DNA of 64,000 nucleotides from Streptomyces sp. CG4 (GCF_041080655.1 NZ_CP163525.1:2852001-2916000), one strand, 5' to 3'. Shown: positions 50,369 through 60,170, numbered from the stretch's first letter. Notes: a model not told the origin generated them from the letters alone. Translations and numbers: made by a program.

Positions 50369-51352
50369 TCAGTCGCGCTGCGACTTCACCGCCCGGCGGC
50401 GCCGCCACACCGCCACCGGCAGGACCGCCGCGAAGGCCACGCCCTCCGGGGCCACCGTCAGGGCGGCGGATGCCGAGGACTGCTGGGATAGTCCGGGCTG
50501 GTCGAAGGTGTCCGGGACCGGCAGGGTGCCCCAGCGGGTGATCGGCCAGGCCTTGACGATCGCGCGGCCCACGACGTCGTCGACCGGGACCATGCCGTGG
50601 TGCTTGTCGGACTGGTTGTAGCGCGAGTCGCGGGAGTTCTGGCGGTGGTCGCCCATCACCCAGATGTAGCCCTTGGGGACCTTCACCTTGAACTGGCCGC
50701 CCAGGTCGTCATCGGTGCACGGCGTGTTGCCGGGGTAGACGTACGGCTCGTTCAGCGGCTTGTTGTTGACCAGCAGCGGGCCGGTGCCCTTGCACTGGAC
50801 CGTGTCGCCGCCGACGCCGATCACACGCTTGATCAGGTCCTTCTCATTGGCGGACGGCATCAGGCCGATCCAGCTGAGGACCTGCTGCACGGCGTTCGGG
50901 GTCGGCGCCGGCTCGCCCGCCAGCCAGTCGTCCGGGTCGTGGAAGACCACGACCTCGCCGCGCTCGGGCTGGGAGCCGAACCACGGGGTGAGCTTGTCGA
51001 CCAGCACGCGGTCACCCACCTGGAGGGTGTTCTGCATCGAGGCGGACGGGATGGAGAACGCCTGCACCAGGAACGTCTTGATCAGCAGCGCCAGGACCAG
51101 CGCGATCACGACGAGGATCGGCAGCTCCTTCCAGAAGGAGCGCGGCTGCTTCTTCGGCCGGCCGGCCGGCTCGCCCGCACCCGCGGCCCCGGCGGGCGGC
51201 CGCTGCTCCTCGCCGGGCCCGTCCTGGCCGCCCGCCGGGTCATTCCCTGAGGTCATGGCGCCGTCCGGCACGGGGGCGTTCGCTTCCACGGGGTGTCCGC
51301 GGTGCTCCTCGCCGTCGTGCCCCGACCGTGCGCCAACCGCCACATCCCCCAC
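50369..51352 (-). CDS. lepB: Signal peptidase I (third copy, SipY position)
   Basis: Signal peptidase of 327 residues. A hydrophilic leader of about 70 residues is followed by a helix (LPILVVIALVLALLIKTFLVQAF), the catalytic Ser in IPSASMQNTLQVGD near 98, box C ERGEVVVFHDPDDW, the Lys in NEKDLIKRVIGVGGD near 168 and WVMGDHRQNSRDSRY near 230. A C-terminal helix follows (APEGVAFAAVLPVAV). The GTG at 51352 is well supported by AAGGAG five bases upstream, even though it lies 113 bases inside the previous gene's frame. Which copy is dominant cannot be judged from sequence. Confidence 0.94.
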   Translation of the reverse strand: MGDVAVGARSGHDGEEHRGHPVEANAPVPDGAMTSGNDPAGGQDGPGEEQRPPAGAAGAGEPAGRPKKQPRSFWKELPILVVIALVLALLIKTFLVQAFSIPSASMQNTLQVGDRVLVDKLTPWFGSQPERGEVVVFHDPDDWLAGEPAPTPNAVQQVLSWIGLMPSANEKDLIKRVIGVGGDTVQCKGTGPLLVNNKPLNEPYVYPGNTPCTDDDLGGQFKVKVPKGYIWVMGDHRQNSRDSRYNQSDKHHGMVPVDDVVGRAIVKAWPITRWGTLPVPDTFDQPGLSQQSSASAALTVAPEGVAFAAVLPVAVWRRRRAVKSQRD

Positions 51353-52331
51353 GCCAACTCCTTACTCTGTGCCGCTGCCTGCCCCGCATGCGGTGCAGGC
51401 CCACTACTCCCATAACGAGCGGGAGTTCCGCAGGGGTCGGGAGCTGGGTCAGTCCGTTCGGATTCTCGGGGGCAACCCTATGCGACACCTGGGGACCGGC
51501 GGTCGCACCCGACACGGAGTTACCCACGCTTGCGAAGGTTTTAGGTTCCTGCAGGCGTGTCCAGTGGCCGATGGGCCAGCCGATGGCGACGGCCCGGCCG
51601 ACGACGGACTGCTCGGACACCGTGCCGCCGTAGGCCGTGTTCTGGTGGAAACGGGAGTCCGCGGAGTTGCCGCGGTGGTCGCCCATCACCCACAGCCGGC
51701 CCTTGGGGACGGTGATGTCGAAGGACTGAGCGGACGGGGCGTCCCCCGGATAGATGTAACCGCCCTCGGTGAGCGGTACGCCGTTGACGGTGATCCGGCC
51801 TTGCGCGTCACAGCACTTGACGTGGTCGCCACCGACTCCGATGACCCGCTTGATCAGGTCTTTCTCGTTGTCGGACGGCAGCAGGCCGATGAAGGTGAGG
51901 CCTTCCTTGAGCTGCTTGACGACGACCGGGTCGTGCTTCTTGGCCGTCTGCTCGTCGGCCAGCCAGCCGCCCGGGTCGTGGAAGACGACGACGTCCCCGC
52001 GCTCGGGCCTGGAACCGAACCACGGGGTGAGCTTGTCGACCAGGACGCGGTCGCCGATCCGGATCGTCTGCTCCATCGAGCCGGACGGGATCACGAACGC
52101 CTGGACGAGAAACGTCTTCAGGACCAGCGCTATCAGGACGGCGACACCGACCAGAAGGGGGATCTCCCGCACGGCTGAACGGCGGCGCTTGCGCTTGACC
52201 TTGCGCTGGAGCTTGCGCCGCTCGGCCCGCGTACGGCCGCCGCCGGGCACGGAGGCGCGGCGCGATCCGGTGGGCAGCAGATTGTCGGCGGGGCTGGTGG
52301 GCACCCCGCGCGGTTTGCCGCGGTTACCCAT
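51240..52331 (-). CDS. lepB: Signal peptidase I (second copy, SipX position)
   Basis: Signal peptidase of up to 363 residues. A basic leader (RTRAERRKLQRKVKRKRRRSAVRE) and one helix (IPLLVGVAVLIALVLKTFLVQAF) precede Ser in IPSGSMEQTIRIGD near 82, Lys in NEKDLIKRVIGVGGDHVKCC near 162 and WVMGDHRGNSADSRF near 220. After about residue 310 the sequence turns into Arg-rich, unlike-family residues that overlap the start and ribosome-binding site of the next copy, so the last 40 or so residues may be a recent read-through rather than ancestral. ATG at 52331 overlaps the first copy by eight bases. Confidence 0.92.
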   Translation of the reverse strand: MGNRGKPRGVPTSPADNLLPTGSRRASVPGGGRTRAERRKLQRKVKRKRRRSAVREIPLLVGVAVLIALVLKTFLVQAFVIPSGSMEQTIRIGDRVLVDKLTPWFGSRPERGDVVVFHDPGGWLADEQTAKKHDPVVVKQLKEGLTFIGLLPSDNEKDLIKRVIGVGGDHVKCCDAQGRITVNGVPLTEGGYIYPGDAPSAQSFDITVPKGRLWVMGDHRGNSADSRFHQNTAYGGTVSEQSVVGRAVAIGWPIGHWTRLQEPKTFASVGNSVSGATAGPQVSHRVAPENPNGLTQLPTPAELPLVMGVVGLHRMRGRQRHRVRSWRGGCGGWRTVGARRRGAPRTPRGSERPRAGRRHDLRE

Positions 52332-53028
52332 GCGCACCCGCCCCGCTCGGCGGCTGCGGCACACGCGCGTAGGCGGAGGGCCGGGTGAGGTGTCTCCAGT
52401 GGCCGGAGGGCCACAGGATCCAGTCGGCGCGGCCGATGACGTCACCGACCGGGATCATGCCTCCGCCGGGGGAACCGAGATGGTCCCGGGAGTCGCTGGA
52501 GTCGCTGCGGTGGTCGCCGAGGACGAAGAGACGGCCGTCCGGCACGGCGACGTCGAAGGGCACGCCGGAGGCGGTGTCCCCGGGATAGAGGAACGCGGAC
52601 TCGTCGACCGCGCGGCCGTTCACCTCGATCCTTCCCTTCTTGTCGCAGCAGACCACGTGGTCTCCCCCCACCCCGACCACGCGTTTGACGTAGTCGGCGT
52701 GCCCGAAATACCCGTTGCCGTCGAACACGATCACGTCGCCGCGGCGCGGCTGAGCACCGAAACGGTACGCCAACTTATTTACGAGAACGCGGTCCCCGAT
52801 CCTCAAACCCTGTTCCATGGATCCGCTCGGAATCTGGAACGGCTGCACCACGAACGTGTTGAGGACCAGCAAAAACGCCAGGCAGGCGAAGAGGGTGAGA
52901 GTGATCCGGCCGCCCGGCAGCCAGTCGGCGACCCGCGTCACCAACGCGAAACGCGACCGTTCCTCCGGCCCCGGGGAATCCGGGTGGGAGGAGCGGTCGC
53001 GTTCCGTCGGCTGTGCTTCGGTGTCCAT
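52324..53028 (-). CDS. lepB: Signal peptidase I (first copy, SipW position)
   Basis: Signal peptidase of 234 residues. One helix (ITLTLFACLAFLLVLNTFVV) near 40-60 is followed by Ser in IPSGSMEQGLRIGD near 70, box C RRGDVIVFDGNGYF near 95, Lys in ADYVKRVVGVGGDHVVCC near 113 and FVLGDHRSDSSDSRDH near 166. No second transmembrane segment at the C-terminus is seen, unlike copies three and four. It begins 45 bases after the rplS stop and probably shares its transcript. Confidence 0.94.
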   Translation of the reverse strand: MDTEAQPTERDRSSHPDSPGPEERSRFALVTRVADWLPGGRITLTLFACLAFLLVLNTFVVQPFQIPSGSMEQGLRIGDRVLVNKLAYRFGAQPRRGDVIVFDGNGYFGHADYVKRVVGVGGDHVVCCDKKGRIEVNGRAVDESAFLYPGDTASGVPFDVAVPDGRLFVLGDHRSDSSDSRDHLGSPGGGMIPVGDVIGRADWILWPSGHWRHLTRPSAYARVPQPPSGAGAHG

Positions 53029-53073
53029 CGGAGCCAGATGCTATCCGGCTCCGATGTGACGCCGGGAAGGCGC

Positions 53074-53424
53074 TCAGCTCTCGCGCTTCTCCTTGATCTT
53101 CGCGGCCTTGCCGCGCAGGTCACGGAGGTAGTACAGCTTGGCGCGGCGCACGTCACCACGGGTGACGAGCTCGATCTTCTCGACGATCGGGGTGTGCACC
53201 GGGAAGGTGCGCTCGACGCCGACGGAGAACGAGACCTTGCGGACCGTGAAGGTCTCGCGGACACCGGAGCCCTGACGGCGGATCACAACGCCCTTGAACT
53301 GCTGCACACGGGAGCGGTTGCCCTCGATGACGCGGACGTGGACGTTGACGGTGTCACCCGGGCGGAAGGCCGGGATGTCGCTGCGCAGCGACGCGGAGTC
53401 GACGGAGTCGAGCAGGTGAGACAT
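53074..53424 (-). CDS. rplS: 50S ribosomal protein L19
   Basis: Ribosomal protein of 116 residues, the family's normal length, at the 30S-50S interface. [39 protein letters not shown] near 16-54 and the [39 protein letters not shown] end are diagnostic. The ATG at 53424 is chosen over one nine codons earlier because homologues begin MSHLLDSVD. It follows trmD by 135 bases, as in the rpsP-rimM-trmD-rplS operon. Confidence 0.97.
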   Translation of the reverse strand: MSHLLDSVDSASLRSDIPAFRPGDTVNVHVRVIEGNRSRVQQFKGVVIRRQGSGVRETFTVRKVSFSVGVERTFPVHTPIVEKIELVTRGDVRRAKLYYLRDLRGKAAKIKEKRES

Positions 53425-53559
53425 TTCGTCTGCTTTCTTCGCTGATGCCACAGGTCATCAACGGCAACTAGGTGTTTGCACGAAGCCGTGTGCGGGTCGG
53501 GGCGGACGTCGTGTCCCCCTGTGGCAGGGGCGCACGCCGGACGGGCGCACAACAGCGGT

Positions 53560-54393
53560 CTATTGTTCCACGCCCTCGGCCCGCCGCCAAAATCGGCCGT
53601 ACGGCTCCCCCGCCGGGTCCGGTTCCCAGCCCAGGATGGACAGCATCTCGCGGTCCTTCTTGTCGAAGGCCTTGGGGTCGCAGCGCTCGATGAGGTCGGG
53701 CCGGTGGGCGGTCGTACGCCGCAGGGCCTCGTCGCGGCGCCAGCGGGCGATCCTGCCGTGGTGGCCGCTGAGCAGCACGTCCGGGATGTCCCGGCCGCGC
53801 CAGACGGGCGGCTTGGTGTAGACGGGGCCCTCCAGGAGGCTCGCCATCGCGCCGGGCGCGAAGGAGTCGTCGCGGTGGGACTCGGCGTTGCCGAGGACGC
53901 CGGGCAGCAGCCGGGCGACGGCCTCCGTGATGACGAGTACGGCCGCCTCGCCGCCGGCGAGGACGTAGTCGCCGATGGACACCTCGTACACCGGCATACG
54001 GGTCGCGTACTCGTCCATGACGCGGCGGTCGATGCCCTCGTAGCGGGCCGGGGTGAAGATCAGCCAGGGGCGCTCGGAGAGCTCGACGGCGAGTTCCTGG
54101 GTGAAGGGGCGGCCGCTGGGGGTGGGCACGATCAGCGCGGGCGCCTGGGCGCCGGTCTCGTAGCCGTCGGCGAGGATCGTGTCTAGGGCGTCGCCCCAGG
54201 GTTCGGTCTTCATGACCATGCCGGGGCCACCGCCGTACGGCGTGTCGTCGACCGTGTTGTGCCGGTCGTACGTCCATGCGCGCAGGTCGTGCACCTGGAC
54301 GTTCAGCTGTCCACGCGCGCGTGCCTTGCCGACCAGGGAGACGTTCAGGGGCTCCAGGTACTCGGGGAAGATCGTGACGACGTCGAGCCTCAT
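53560..54393 (-). CDS. trmD: tRNA (guanine37-N1)-methyltransferase TrmD
   Basis: SPOUT methyltransferase of 277 residues making m1G37 in tRNA, which prevents frameshifting. [13 protein letters not shown] at the start, [18 protein letters not shown] near 48, [43 protein letters not shown] near 100-145 (the SAM knot) and [12 protein letters not shown] near 165 are typical. Start overlaps the rimM stop (ATGA), indicating coupling. Confidence 0.97.
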   Translation of the reverse strand: MRLDVVTIFPEYLEPLNVSLVGKARARGQLNVQVHDLRAWTYDRHNTVDDTPYGGGPGMVMKTEPWGDALDTILADGYETGAQAPALIVPTPSGRPFTQELAVELSERPWLIFTPARYEGIDRRVMDEYATRMPVYEVSIGDYVLAGGEAAVLVITEAVARLLPGVLGNAESHRDDSFAPGAMASLLEGPVYTKPPVWRGRDIPDVLLSGHHGRIARWRRDEALRRTTAHRPDLIERCDPKAFDKKDREMLSILGWEPDPAGEPYGRFWRRAEGVEQ

Positions 54394-54983
54394 GCGCGGT
54401 TGTCCCCGGACTCTTCCCCGGACTTTTCCCCGGACTCGTCTCCGGGCTCCTCCCTGGAGGAGTCGATCTCGGCGCGGTCGTCGATCAGGCCCGGCGGGGG
54501 CGCGATGACGGCCCGCTGCTCCGCCAGGTCGATCTCGGTGACGATCTGCTCCACGAACGGGATCATCACCTCGGTCCCGTCGGGGCGCTCCACGATGAAC
54601 AGGTCCTGGGAGGGCAGGTGCGAGATCTCGGTGATCCGGCCGACCTCCGTCCCGTCCTCGGTGACCACGTCGAGGTCGATGAGCTGGTGGTCGTAGTACT
54701 CGTCCTCGTCCTCGGGCAGTTCCTCGGGGTCGACCTCGGCGATCAGCAGGGTGTTGCGCAGGGCCTCGGCGCCGGTGCGGTCGCCGACGCCCTCGAAGCG
54801 CAGCAGGAGGCGGCCGCTGTGGACGCGGCCGGTGGCGATGGTGAGCGGCCCGGCGGAGGCCGGGTCGGTGGCCAGGACGGCGCCCGGGGCGAGCCTCAGT
54901 TCGGGCTCGTCGGTGCGTACCTCGACGGTGACCTCGCCCTTGATGCCATGGGCACGGCCGATCCGCGCGACTACCAGCTGCAC
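54390..54983 (-). CDS. rimM: Ribosome maturation factor RimM
   Basis: 16S rRNA processing factor of 197 residues for 30S head assembly. [25 protein letters not shown] opens the N-terminal barrel, and the PRC-barrel has [24 protein letters not shown] near 92 and [22 protein letters not shown] near 128. The last 30 residues are an acidic Ser/Glu/Asp repeat ([11 protein letters not shown]) not found in most bacteria. It follows the KH gene by 122 bases, with a strong hairpin between them. Confidence 0.95.
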   Translation of the reverse strand: MQLVVARIGRAHGIKGEVTVEVRTDEPELRLAPGAVLATDPASAGPLTIATGRVHSGRLLLRFEGVGDRTGAEALRNTLLIAEVDPEELPEDEDEYYDHQLIDLDVVTEDGTEVGRITEISHLPSQDLFIVERPDGTEVMIPFVEQIVTEIDLAEQRAVIAPPPGLIDDRAEIDSSREEPGDESGEKSGEESGDNRA

Positions 54984-55045
54984 GTGTCCAATTCTCCTGT
55001 CATCTCCTGCTCACGCATCCTGCGGATACGGCCGGCCCGCGCATA

Positions 55046-55091
55046 CGGCTCGGGCCGGGGACGGCCCAGTGGCCCTCCCCGGCCCGAGCCG
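55046..55091 (-). terminator. 16-bp perfect hairpin between KH gene and rimM
   Basis: CGGCTCGGGCCGGGGA (55046-55061) and its exact complement (55076-55091) enclose 14 bases that themselves can pair as GGCC/GGCC. It sits 14 bases after the KH stop and would terminate or attenuate transcription before rimM. Confidence 0.8.
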
Positions 55092-55105
55092 GTTGCGATG
55101 AAGCG

Positions 55106-55345
55106 TCAGCGGACGTGGTCCACGTCGACGAGGTCGACGCGGACACCGCGACCGCCGATGGCGCCCACGACGGTGCGCAGAGCGCGCGCGGTACGGCCGT
55201 TGCGGCCGATCACCTTGCCGAGGTCGTCGGGGTGCACCCGGACCTCCAGCACGCGCCCGCGGCGCAGGTTGCGCGAGGCGACCTGCACATCGTCAGGGTT
55301 GTCGACGATGCCCTTCACGAGGTGCTCAAGCGCCTCTTCGAGCAT
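55106..55345 (-). CDS. KH-domain RNA-binding protein (KhpA-like)
   Basis: RNA-binding protein of 79 residues. A type II KH domain is visible with the GxxG loop in VIGRNGRTARALRTVVGAIGGRGVRVDLVDVDHV; the start is MLEEALEHLVKGIVDNPDDVQV. In many Gram-positives this protein pairs with KhpB/Jag. It starts five bases after the rpsP stop, in the conserved rpsP-khpA-rimM-trmD order. Confidence 0.94.
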   Translation of the reverse strand: MLEEALEHLVKGIVDNPDDVQVASRNLRRGRVLEVRVHPDDLGKVIGRNGRTARALRTVVGAIGGRGVRVDLVDVDHVR

Positions 55346-55350
55346 GCTGC

Positions 55351-55770
55351 TCAGGCCTCGGTCGAGTCGGACTCGGCAGCCGCCTCGTCCTTCTTCTCAG
55401 CCTTCTTCTTCTGGGTGATCGCCTCACCCTTGCCCTCGTCCTCACCGGCGAGGGCCTCGAACGACGGACGGGCCGACTTCGGCTCGGCGACGAGCAGCGG
55501 CGCGGGAGCCGGCTCGCCCTTGAACTTCTGCCAGTCGCCGGTCTTCTTCAGGATGGCGAGAACGGGCTCGGTCGGCTGCGCGCCGACACCCAGCCAGTAC
55601 GCCACGCGCTCGGCGTCCACCTCCATGACCGACGGGTTGTAGGTCGGGTGGTACTTGCCGATCTCCTCGATGGCCCGGCCGTCACGGCGGGTACGGGAGT
55701 CGGCGACGACGATGCGGTAGTGAGGCGAACGGATCTTGCCCAGACGCTTCAGCTTGATCTTGACTGCCAC
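55351..55770 (-). CDS. rpsP: 30S ribosomal protein S16
   Basis: Ribosomal protein of 139 residues. [45 protein letters not shown] at the N-terminus and [18 protein letters not shown] near 62 are diagnostic. The last 60 residues are an Ala/Glu/Lys-rich tail typical of Streptomyces S16, longer than the roughly 80 residues of E. coli. GGAGAA lies before the start. Confidence 0.97.
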   Translation of the reverse strand: MAVKIKLKRLGKIRSPHYRIVVADSRTRRDGRAIEEIGKYHPTYNPSVMEVDAERVAYWLGVGAQPTEPVLAILKKTGDWQKFKGEPAPAPLLVAEPKSARPSFEALAGEDEGKGEAITQKKKAEKKDEAAAESDSTEA

Positions 55771-56095
55771 GGGAGTGGGTTCTCCTGGATTTGACGTGGT
55801 TGGGCACGGCGAGTCTGCCGCGTGGGGTTGCGGTACCCGAGTGCCCGACGGACGCGTCAGCCGGAGGAGAGAGGGGTCCTGTGCGGCTGTCGAGTACAGC
55901 TAGCCATTGTGCCATACCCTGCGGGCCGCTTCGGGCCGAGGGGCGTGGACTGCGGCTGGGCATGCCTCGGAGGCACCCGGCGTGGAGGTGAGATCACGTC
56001 GGGTGCGCTGCGCGGGGCTCCCCGCGGCACCCCGCGCAGGACGGAGGTCACGTACCGGCACCCACGAGATGCCGGTGATGTGCGGCCGTCCGCCG
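55771..56095 (-). other. rpsP upstream region
   Basis: About 325 bases with no supported gene. On the minus strand GGCACAATGGCTAG near 55903-55916 resembles a motif also found upstream of the DUF2469 gene and may be part of the operon promoter; a 93-residue open frame across it shows only compositional bias. Confidence 0.35.
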
Positions 56096-56692
56096 CTACG
56101 CCGCGCCCGCGACCTCCGGGATGCGGAACGGCTTGCCGCAGCCGCCGCAGACGATGGGGGCCTGGGCCAGGACCGAGGGGACCACGCGGACGTTGCGGCC
56201 GCAGTCGCAGACCGCCTTGACGCGGACGCCACCGCCGGAGGAGCCGTGCCGGGCGGCCGGGCCACGGAAGGTGCGGGAGGTGTCCGAGGAGGTGGCCGCC
56301 GTATGCGCTCTCAGCGCGCGCTGGAGCCGCTCGATGGTCGGGCGGTAGCGCCGCTTGGCCTCGGGGTTGAGCGTGACCAGGGAGAAGCCGCTGCTCGGGT
56401 GCGGCTCCTCGGGGTGGTCGAGGCCCAGCTCCTCGGCGATCGCGAGGAAACGGCGGTTGTGGTAACGGCCGGCGCGGGAGGTGTCGCGGATCCCACGGGC
56501 GGCGGCGATGCCGTGGACTGCCTCATGAAGCAGTCGCTCGAAGGAGAGTTCGTGACCGCACGCGGACGACGACTCCCCGATCAGGGACTCTGGCGCGGCA
56601 AGGTCCGGCAGCTCGGGGTGGTACCGCTGAATGTCGGCCCACGCCTGTGCCAGCTCTGCGGCGAGAACAGGTGGTGTCTGTGTCGTGCTCAC
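56096..56692 (-). CDS. SprT-like zinc metallopeptidase-fold protein
   Basis: Protein of 198 residues. LLHEAVHGIAAARGIRDTSRAGRYHNRRFLAIAEELGL near 53-90 matches the SprT-like HExxH motif followed by the NxxF helix, and CDCGRNVRVVPSVLAQAPIVCGGCGKPF near 160-187 is a four-cysteine zinc ribbon. SprT-type proteases repair DNA-protein crosslinks in eukaryotes (SPRTN), but the role of this bacterial group is unknown. The start GTG at 56692 is followed by an upstream AT-rich gap. Confidence 0.82.
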   Translation of the reverse strand: MSTTQTPPVLAAELAQAWADIQRYHPELPDLAAPESLIGESSSACGHELSFERLLHEAVHGIAAARGIRDTSRAGRYHNRRFLAIAEELGLDHPEEPHPSSGFSLVTLNPEAKRRYRPTIERLQRALRAHTAATSSDTSRTFRGPAARHGSSGGGVRVKAVCDCGRNVRVVPSVLAQAPIVCGGCGKPFRIPEVAGAA

Positions 56693-57268
56693 GTAATGAC
56701 AACGAGCGGGGGTGCCGCTGTGTTCCTATTCCGGGGCATCCCAAATAATTTGCACGTACCCGTCAGTTGCCGCTGATGCGTCCGGACGAGGGCGGGTGCG
56801 CTGATCTGCGGAGAAGCCTCACAGCTCCTACCAAGCCGGTGCGTAGTCCGCACTACGCCCGCCCGTCGCCCACCACCGCCCTCAACGGAGGCCCTTCGGG
56901 CCGCCCCTTCGGTTGGCCAGTACGGCCGGCCCTCTAGCCTTCGGCGCCTGCGCAAGAGCCCTTTCGGTCGCTCTCGGCGCGGGGCCTCACTTGGGTCAGC
57001 GTGCGGAACGCGCGGGACGTTACCGCGCGCTGCCCGACCCCCCGGCACCGGCTCGTTCCCCCGAAGCGGACACCGTATGGCCATCCAGATTGCCGGGATG
57101 TGAAATCTCGCCACACCGGCGCCCGCACCCCAAGCGGGGCCCCACACCCCCTGGACGGGGTCGCGCGCCGGGAGTTACCTGGCATACGTGGCAAGTGCGC
57201 GCGCACGGCGCGCGGAGCCACGCAACCGGGCACAGCGGCGAACTGTCGGCGGATTGGGGCGCTTACCT
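56693..57268. other. 576-base divergent intergenic region
   Basis: Lies between the SprT-like gene (leftwards) and the methyltransferase gene (rightwards). On the minus strand CTGACGG followed by AAATTATTTGG about 16 bases on may be a weak promoter. No conserved frame, tRNA or long hairpin was recognised. Confidence 0.35.
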
Positions 57269-58183
57269 ATGACACCTACGCTCGTGCGGCAGCACGCGTC
57301 CCACGCGGATTCCGCACCCCGCGTGGACCTGTGCGCACGCGCGCGTGACTGGTCCGAGATCCAGGAGCGGATGCTGGTGCCGCTCTACGAAGCCGTCTAC
57401 GAACGACTCGAAGTGGGCCCCGCCACCCGGCTGCTGGGCCTGCGCTGCGGCTCCGGGCTCGCGCTGCTGCTGGCGGCCGGCAGAGGCGCCGCGGTCACCG
57501 GTGTCGACGCCGCCTCACCCGAACGGCTCGCTCTCGCCCGCGAACGCCTGCTGCCGGACGCGCCTCGCGACAGAAGCGGCGTCCCCGGCGGACACCGCCA
57601 CGGTCCGCGCGGTGGAAGAAGGCAGCCACGCGTGCGTGCCGCCGTACGGCTTCTCGACGGGATGGCCCGTGCCGCGGCAGGCGCGGAGACGGTCGCGTAC
57701 ACCCTGGTGACCGTCTTCGAGCCGATCGGGTGCCTCGCCGGGGACTCCGAGGGGCTCGGTGAGCTGCTGGCGGGCGCGCTGCCGTCGGCCGCGAGGGGGG
57801 CCGCCGTGGTGCTGGCCGGCTGGGGTCCGCCGGAGCGCTGCGCCACCTCCTCGGTGCTGCGGGTGGCGACGAAACTGGCCGATCCCCTGCGCAGCGCGCG
57901 CAGCTGGCGGCCGGCCCGGCGGGACGACCTGGAGGAGGTCGCCCAGCGGGCCGGGCTGAAGCCGGACGGCTCGGGGCGGGTGGCCTGCCCGTTCGGTTAC
58001 GCCGATGTCGACAGTGCGGTACGCGGGCTGCTGTCGACCGGACTGTTCGACGCGGCGATCGCGGCGGCCGACGCCAAGCAGGTCGACAAGGAGCTGACGG
58101 AGGCCCTCCATCCGTACCGGCGTCCGGACGGGACCGTGTGGATGCCGAACGTCTTCCGGTACCTGATCGCGCGCGTGACGTGA
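57269..58183 (+). CDS. SAM-dependent methyltransferase-like protein
   Basis: Protein of 304 residues. A class I methyltransferase core begins at VGPATRLLGLRCGSGLALLLAAG near 44 (GxGxG-like motif I), with VTGVDAASPERLALARERL as motif post-I near 74. The later VTVFEPIGCLAGDSEGLGELL and GAAVVLAGWGPPERC near 150-195 are typical of the Streptomyces group. Between about 57565 and 57655 the other forward frame has better codon use and reads RLATEAASPADTATVRAVEEG, suggesting two compensating frameshifts. No substrate is recognised. The ATG at 57269 gives the expected N-terminus. Confidence 0.75.
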   Translation: MTPTLVRQHASHADSAPRVDLCARARDWSEIQERMLVPLYEAVYERLEVGPATRLLGLRCGSGLALLLAAGRGAAVTGVDAASPERLALARERLLPDAPRDRSGVPGGHRHGPRGGRRQPRVRAAVRLLDGMARAAAGAETVAYTLVTVFEPIGCLAGDSEGLGELLAGALPSAARGAAVVLAGWGPPERCATSSVLRVATKLADPLRSARSWRPARRDDLEEVAQRAGLKPDGSGRVACPFGYADVDSAVRGLLSTGLFDAAIAAADAKQVDKELTEALHPYRRPDGTVWMPNVFRYLIARVT

Positions 58184-58226
58184 AAGTCGTGGCCGATCGC
58201 TCCCCCCACGGGGACGCAGCCCACGC

Positions 58227-60170
58227 TCAGACCTCGGTGTCCTTCGTCAGGCGCGTGATCCCGGCGATCCGGTACGCGTCCGCCTCCTCCAGCGTCTCGT
58301 TCGCCAGCAGCGCCTCGGCGAGGGCGTCCAACTGGCCGCGGTGGTCGCGGAGTTTGCGGCACGCCTCCTCGTAGCACTCGTCCACGATCCGCCGCATCTC
58401 GGTGTCGATCACGTCGAGGGTCTGCGGGGCGGCGGCGAGGCCGTAGGCCTGCTGGGCGTCGTTGGGGAGCGCGGAGAGGCGGCCGACCTCCTCGCTCATG
58501 CCCCAGCGGGACACCATTCCGCGCGCGATGTTGGTGACCTGTTCCAGGTCGCTCTCGGAGCCGGTGGTGATCACGTCGTATACGACGTGCTCGGCCGCCA
58601 TCCCGCCGAGCGCGCCGATGATCCGGCCGCGCAGATACTCCTCGGTGTACGCGTACTTGTCCGCGTCCGGGGTGGACAGGGTGACGCCGAGGGCGCGGCC
58701 GCGCGGCACGATGGTGATCTTGCGGACCGGGTCGGCGCCCGGCTGGAGCATGCCCAGCAGGGCGTGTCCGCTCTCGTGGTAGGCGGTGCGCCGGCGTTCC
58801 TCCTCGGGCATCACCAGCGGCCGTTCCGCGCCGAGCTGGACCTTCTCCAGAGCGTCGGACAGGTCGGCCTGGTGCACCCGTTCCTGTTGCCGCTTCACCG
58901 CGAGCAGGGCGGCCTCGTTGGCGAGGTTGGCCAGATCCGCGCCGGTCATGCCCGGGGTCGTACGGGCGACCTGGGCGAGGTCGACGTCCGGCGCCATCGG
59001 GATGTCACGGGTGTGGATCTCCAGGATGGCCTCGCGGCCGCCGCGGTCCGGGGGCGAGACCTGGACCACCCGGTCGAAGCGGCCGGGGCGGGTCAGCGCC
59101 GGGTCGAGGATGTCGGCACGGTTGGTGGCCGCGATGACGATGACGCCCTCCGAACCGGAGAAGCCGTCCATCTCGGTGAGGATCTGGTTCAGGGTCTGCT
59201 CGCGCTCGTCGTGCCCGCCCATCGACGCGCCGCCGCCGCGGGCCCGCCCGATGGTGTCGATCTCGTCGATGAAGATGATCGACGGCGCGACCTTGCGGGC
59301 CTCCGCGAACAGCTCTCGCACGCGGGAGGCGCCGACGCCCACGATCATCTCGATGAACTCGGACGCGGACGCGGAGAAGAACGGCACGCCCGCCTCGCCG
59401 GCGACCGCCCGCGCGAGCAGCGTCTTTCCGGTGCCGGGCGGGCCCGCCAGCAGCACACCGCGGGGCATCTTGGCGCCCATACGGCGGTAGGCGTCGGGGT
59501 TCTTCAGGAAGTCGACGACGTCGTTCAGCTCGCCCTCGACCTCGTCGATGCCGGCCACGTCCGCGAAGGTGGTGCGCTTCTCGCCCGGCACCAGCTCGAC
59601 CGGCTTCGGCGGCGCCTTGCGGCCCAGCATGCCGCCCGCACCACCGCCGAGCCCCGCCCTCATCCGCCGCGCGATGAAGATCCACACGGCGATCAGCAGC
59701 AGCATCGGTGCCAGCGAGATCAGCAGGTTGGAGAGGAAGCTGCGGTGCTGGACGACCGGTTCCGCCGTCACCGTGACGTTGTGCTTGGTCAGGTTCGACC
59801 AGAGGCTGTCGTTCGCGAAGGACGGCCGCTCGGTGTTGAACTTGGTGTACTTCCCGCCGCCCTCGGGGTTCTTCTGTTCCTTCTTCAGCTGGCCCTGGAT
59901 CGAGTCGCCCTTGGCGTAGATCTTGGCGACATTGCCGTCGTTCACCTGCCTGCTGAACTCGGTGTACGCGATCGTCGGCTCGGTCTCCTGGTCGAAGTAC
60001 GACAGCACCAGGTTCGCGATCAGGTACACGATCAGCGCGGTGAGGATCAGGCGCCACCAGCCGCCCCGCATCCCGCGCCCGCCGGGCGGCTGCTGCGGCG
60101 GCTCGTCGGGGGCGCCCTCGGTGCGCCAGGGCTGGTCGGGCGACTTGCGTGGCGGCGCGGGGTTGGTCAT
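58227..60170 (-). CDS. ftsH: FtsH-family ATP-dependent zinc metalloprotease
   Basis: Membrane AAA+ protease of 647 residues. Two helices ([19 protein letters not shown] near 40 and [22 protein letters not shown] near 145) flank an extracellular domain. The AAA module has Walker A GPPGTGKT near 233 and Walker [13 protein letters not shown] near 292, with the second region of homology [20 protein letters not shown]. The peptidase motif is HESGH near 455 (HExxH) with the third zinc Asp in ESDLEQ near 532. Compared with the main FtsH it has a Pro-rich N-terminus and short tail, so it is probably a paralogue. It is convergent with the methyltransferase gene. Confidence 0.93.
   Translation of the reverse strand: MTNPAPPRKSPDQPWRTEGAPDEPPQQPPGGRGMRGGWWRLILTALIVYLIANLVLSYFDQETEPTIAYTEFSRQVNDGNVAKIYAKGDSIQGQLKKEQKNPEGGGKYTKFNTERPSFANDSLWSNLTKHNVTVTAEPVVQHRSFLSNLLISLAPMLLLIAVWIFIARRMRAGLGGGAGGMLGRKAPPKPVELVPGEKRTTFADVAGIDEVEGELNDVVDFLKNPDAYRRMGAKMPRGVLLAGPPGTGKTLLARAVAGEAGVPFFSASASEFIEMIVGVGASRVRELFAEARKVAPSIIFIDEIDTIGRARGGGASMGGHDEREQTLNQILTEMDGFSGSEGVIVIAATNRADILDPALTRPGRFDRVVQVSPPDRGGREAILEIHTRDIPMAPDVDLAQVARTTPGMTGADLANLANEAALLAVKRQQERVHQADLSDALEKVQLGAERPLVMPEEERRRTAYHESGHALLGMLQPGADPVRKITIVPRGRALGVTLSTPDADKYAYTEEYLRGRIIGALGGMAAEHVVYDVITTGSESDLEQVTNIARGMVSRWGMSEEVGRLSALPNDAQQAYGLAAAPQTLDVIDTEMRRIVDECYEEACRKLRDHRGQLDALAEALLANETLEEADAYRIAGITRLTKDTEV

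Noticed and set aside
55682..55963. 93-residue open frame upstream of rpsP
   Set aside because: Pro/Arg/Ser composition only, crosses the rpsP start region and has no homologue pattern.
56913..57348. Overlapping short frames in the 576-base intergenic gap
   Set aside because: Three overlapping frames of similar length with biased composition and no ribosome-binding site; typical of non-coding high-GC DNA.
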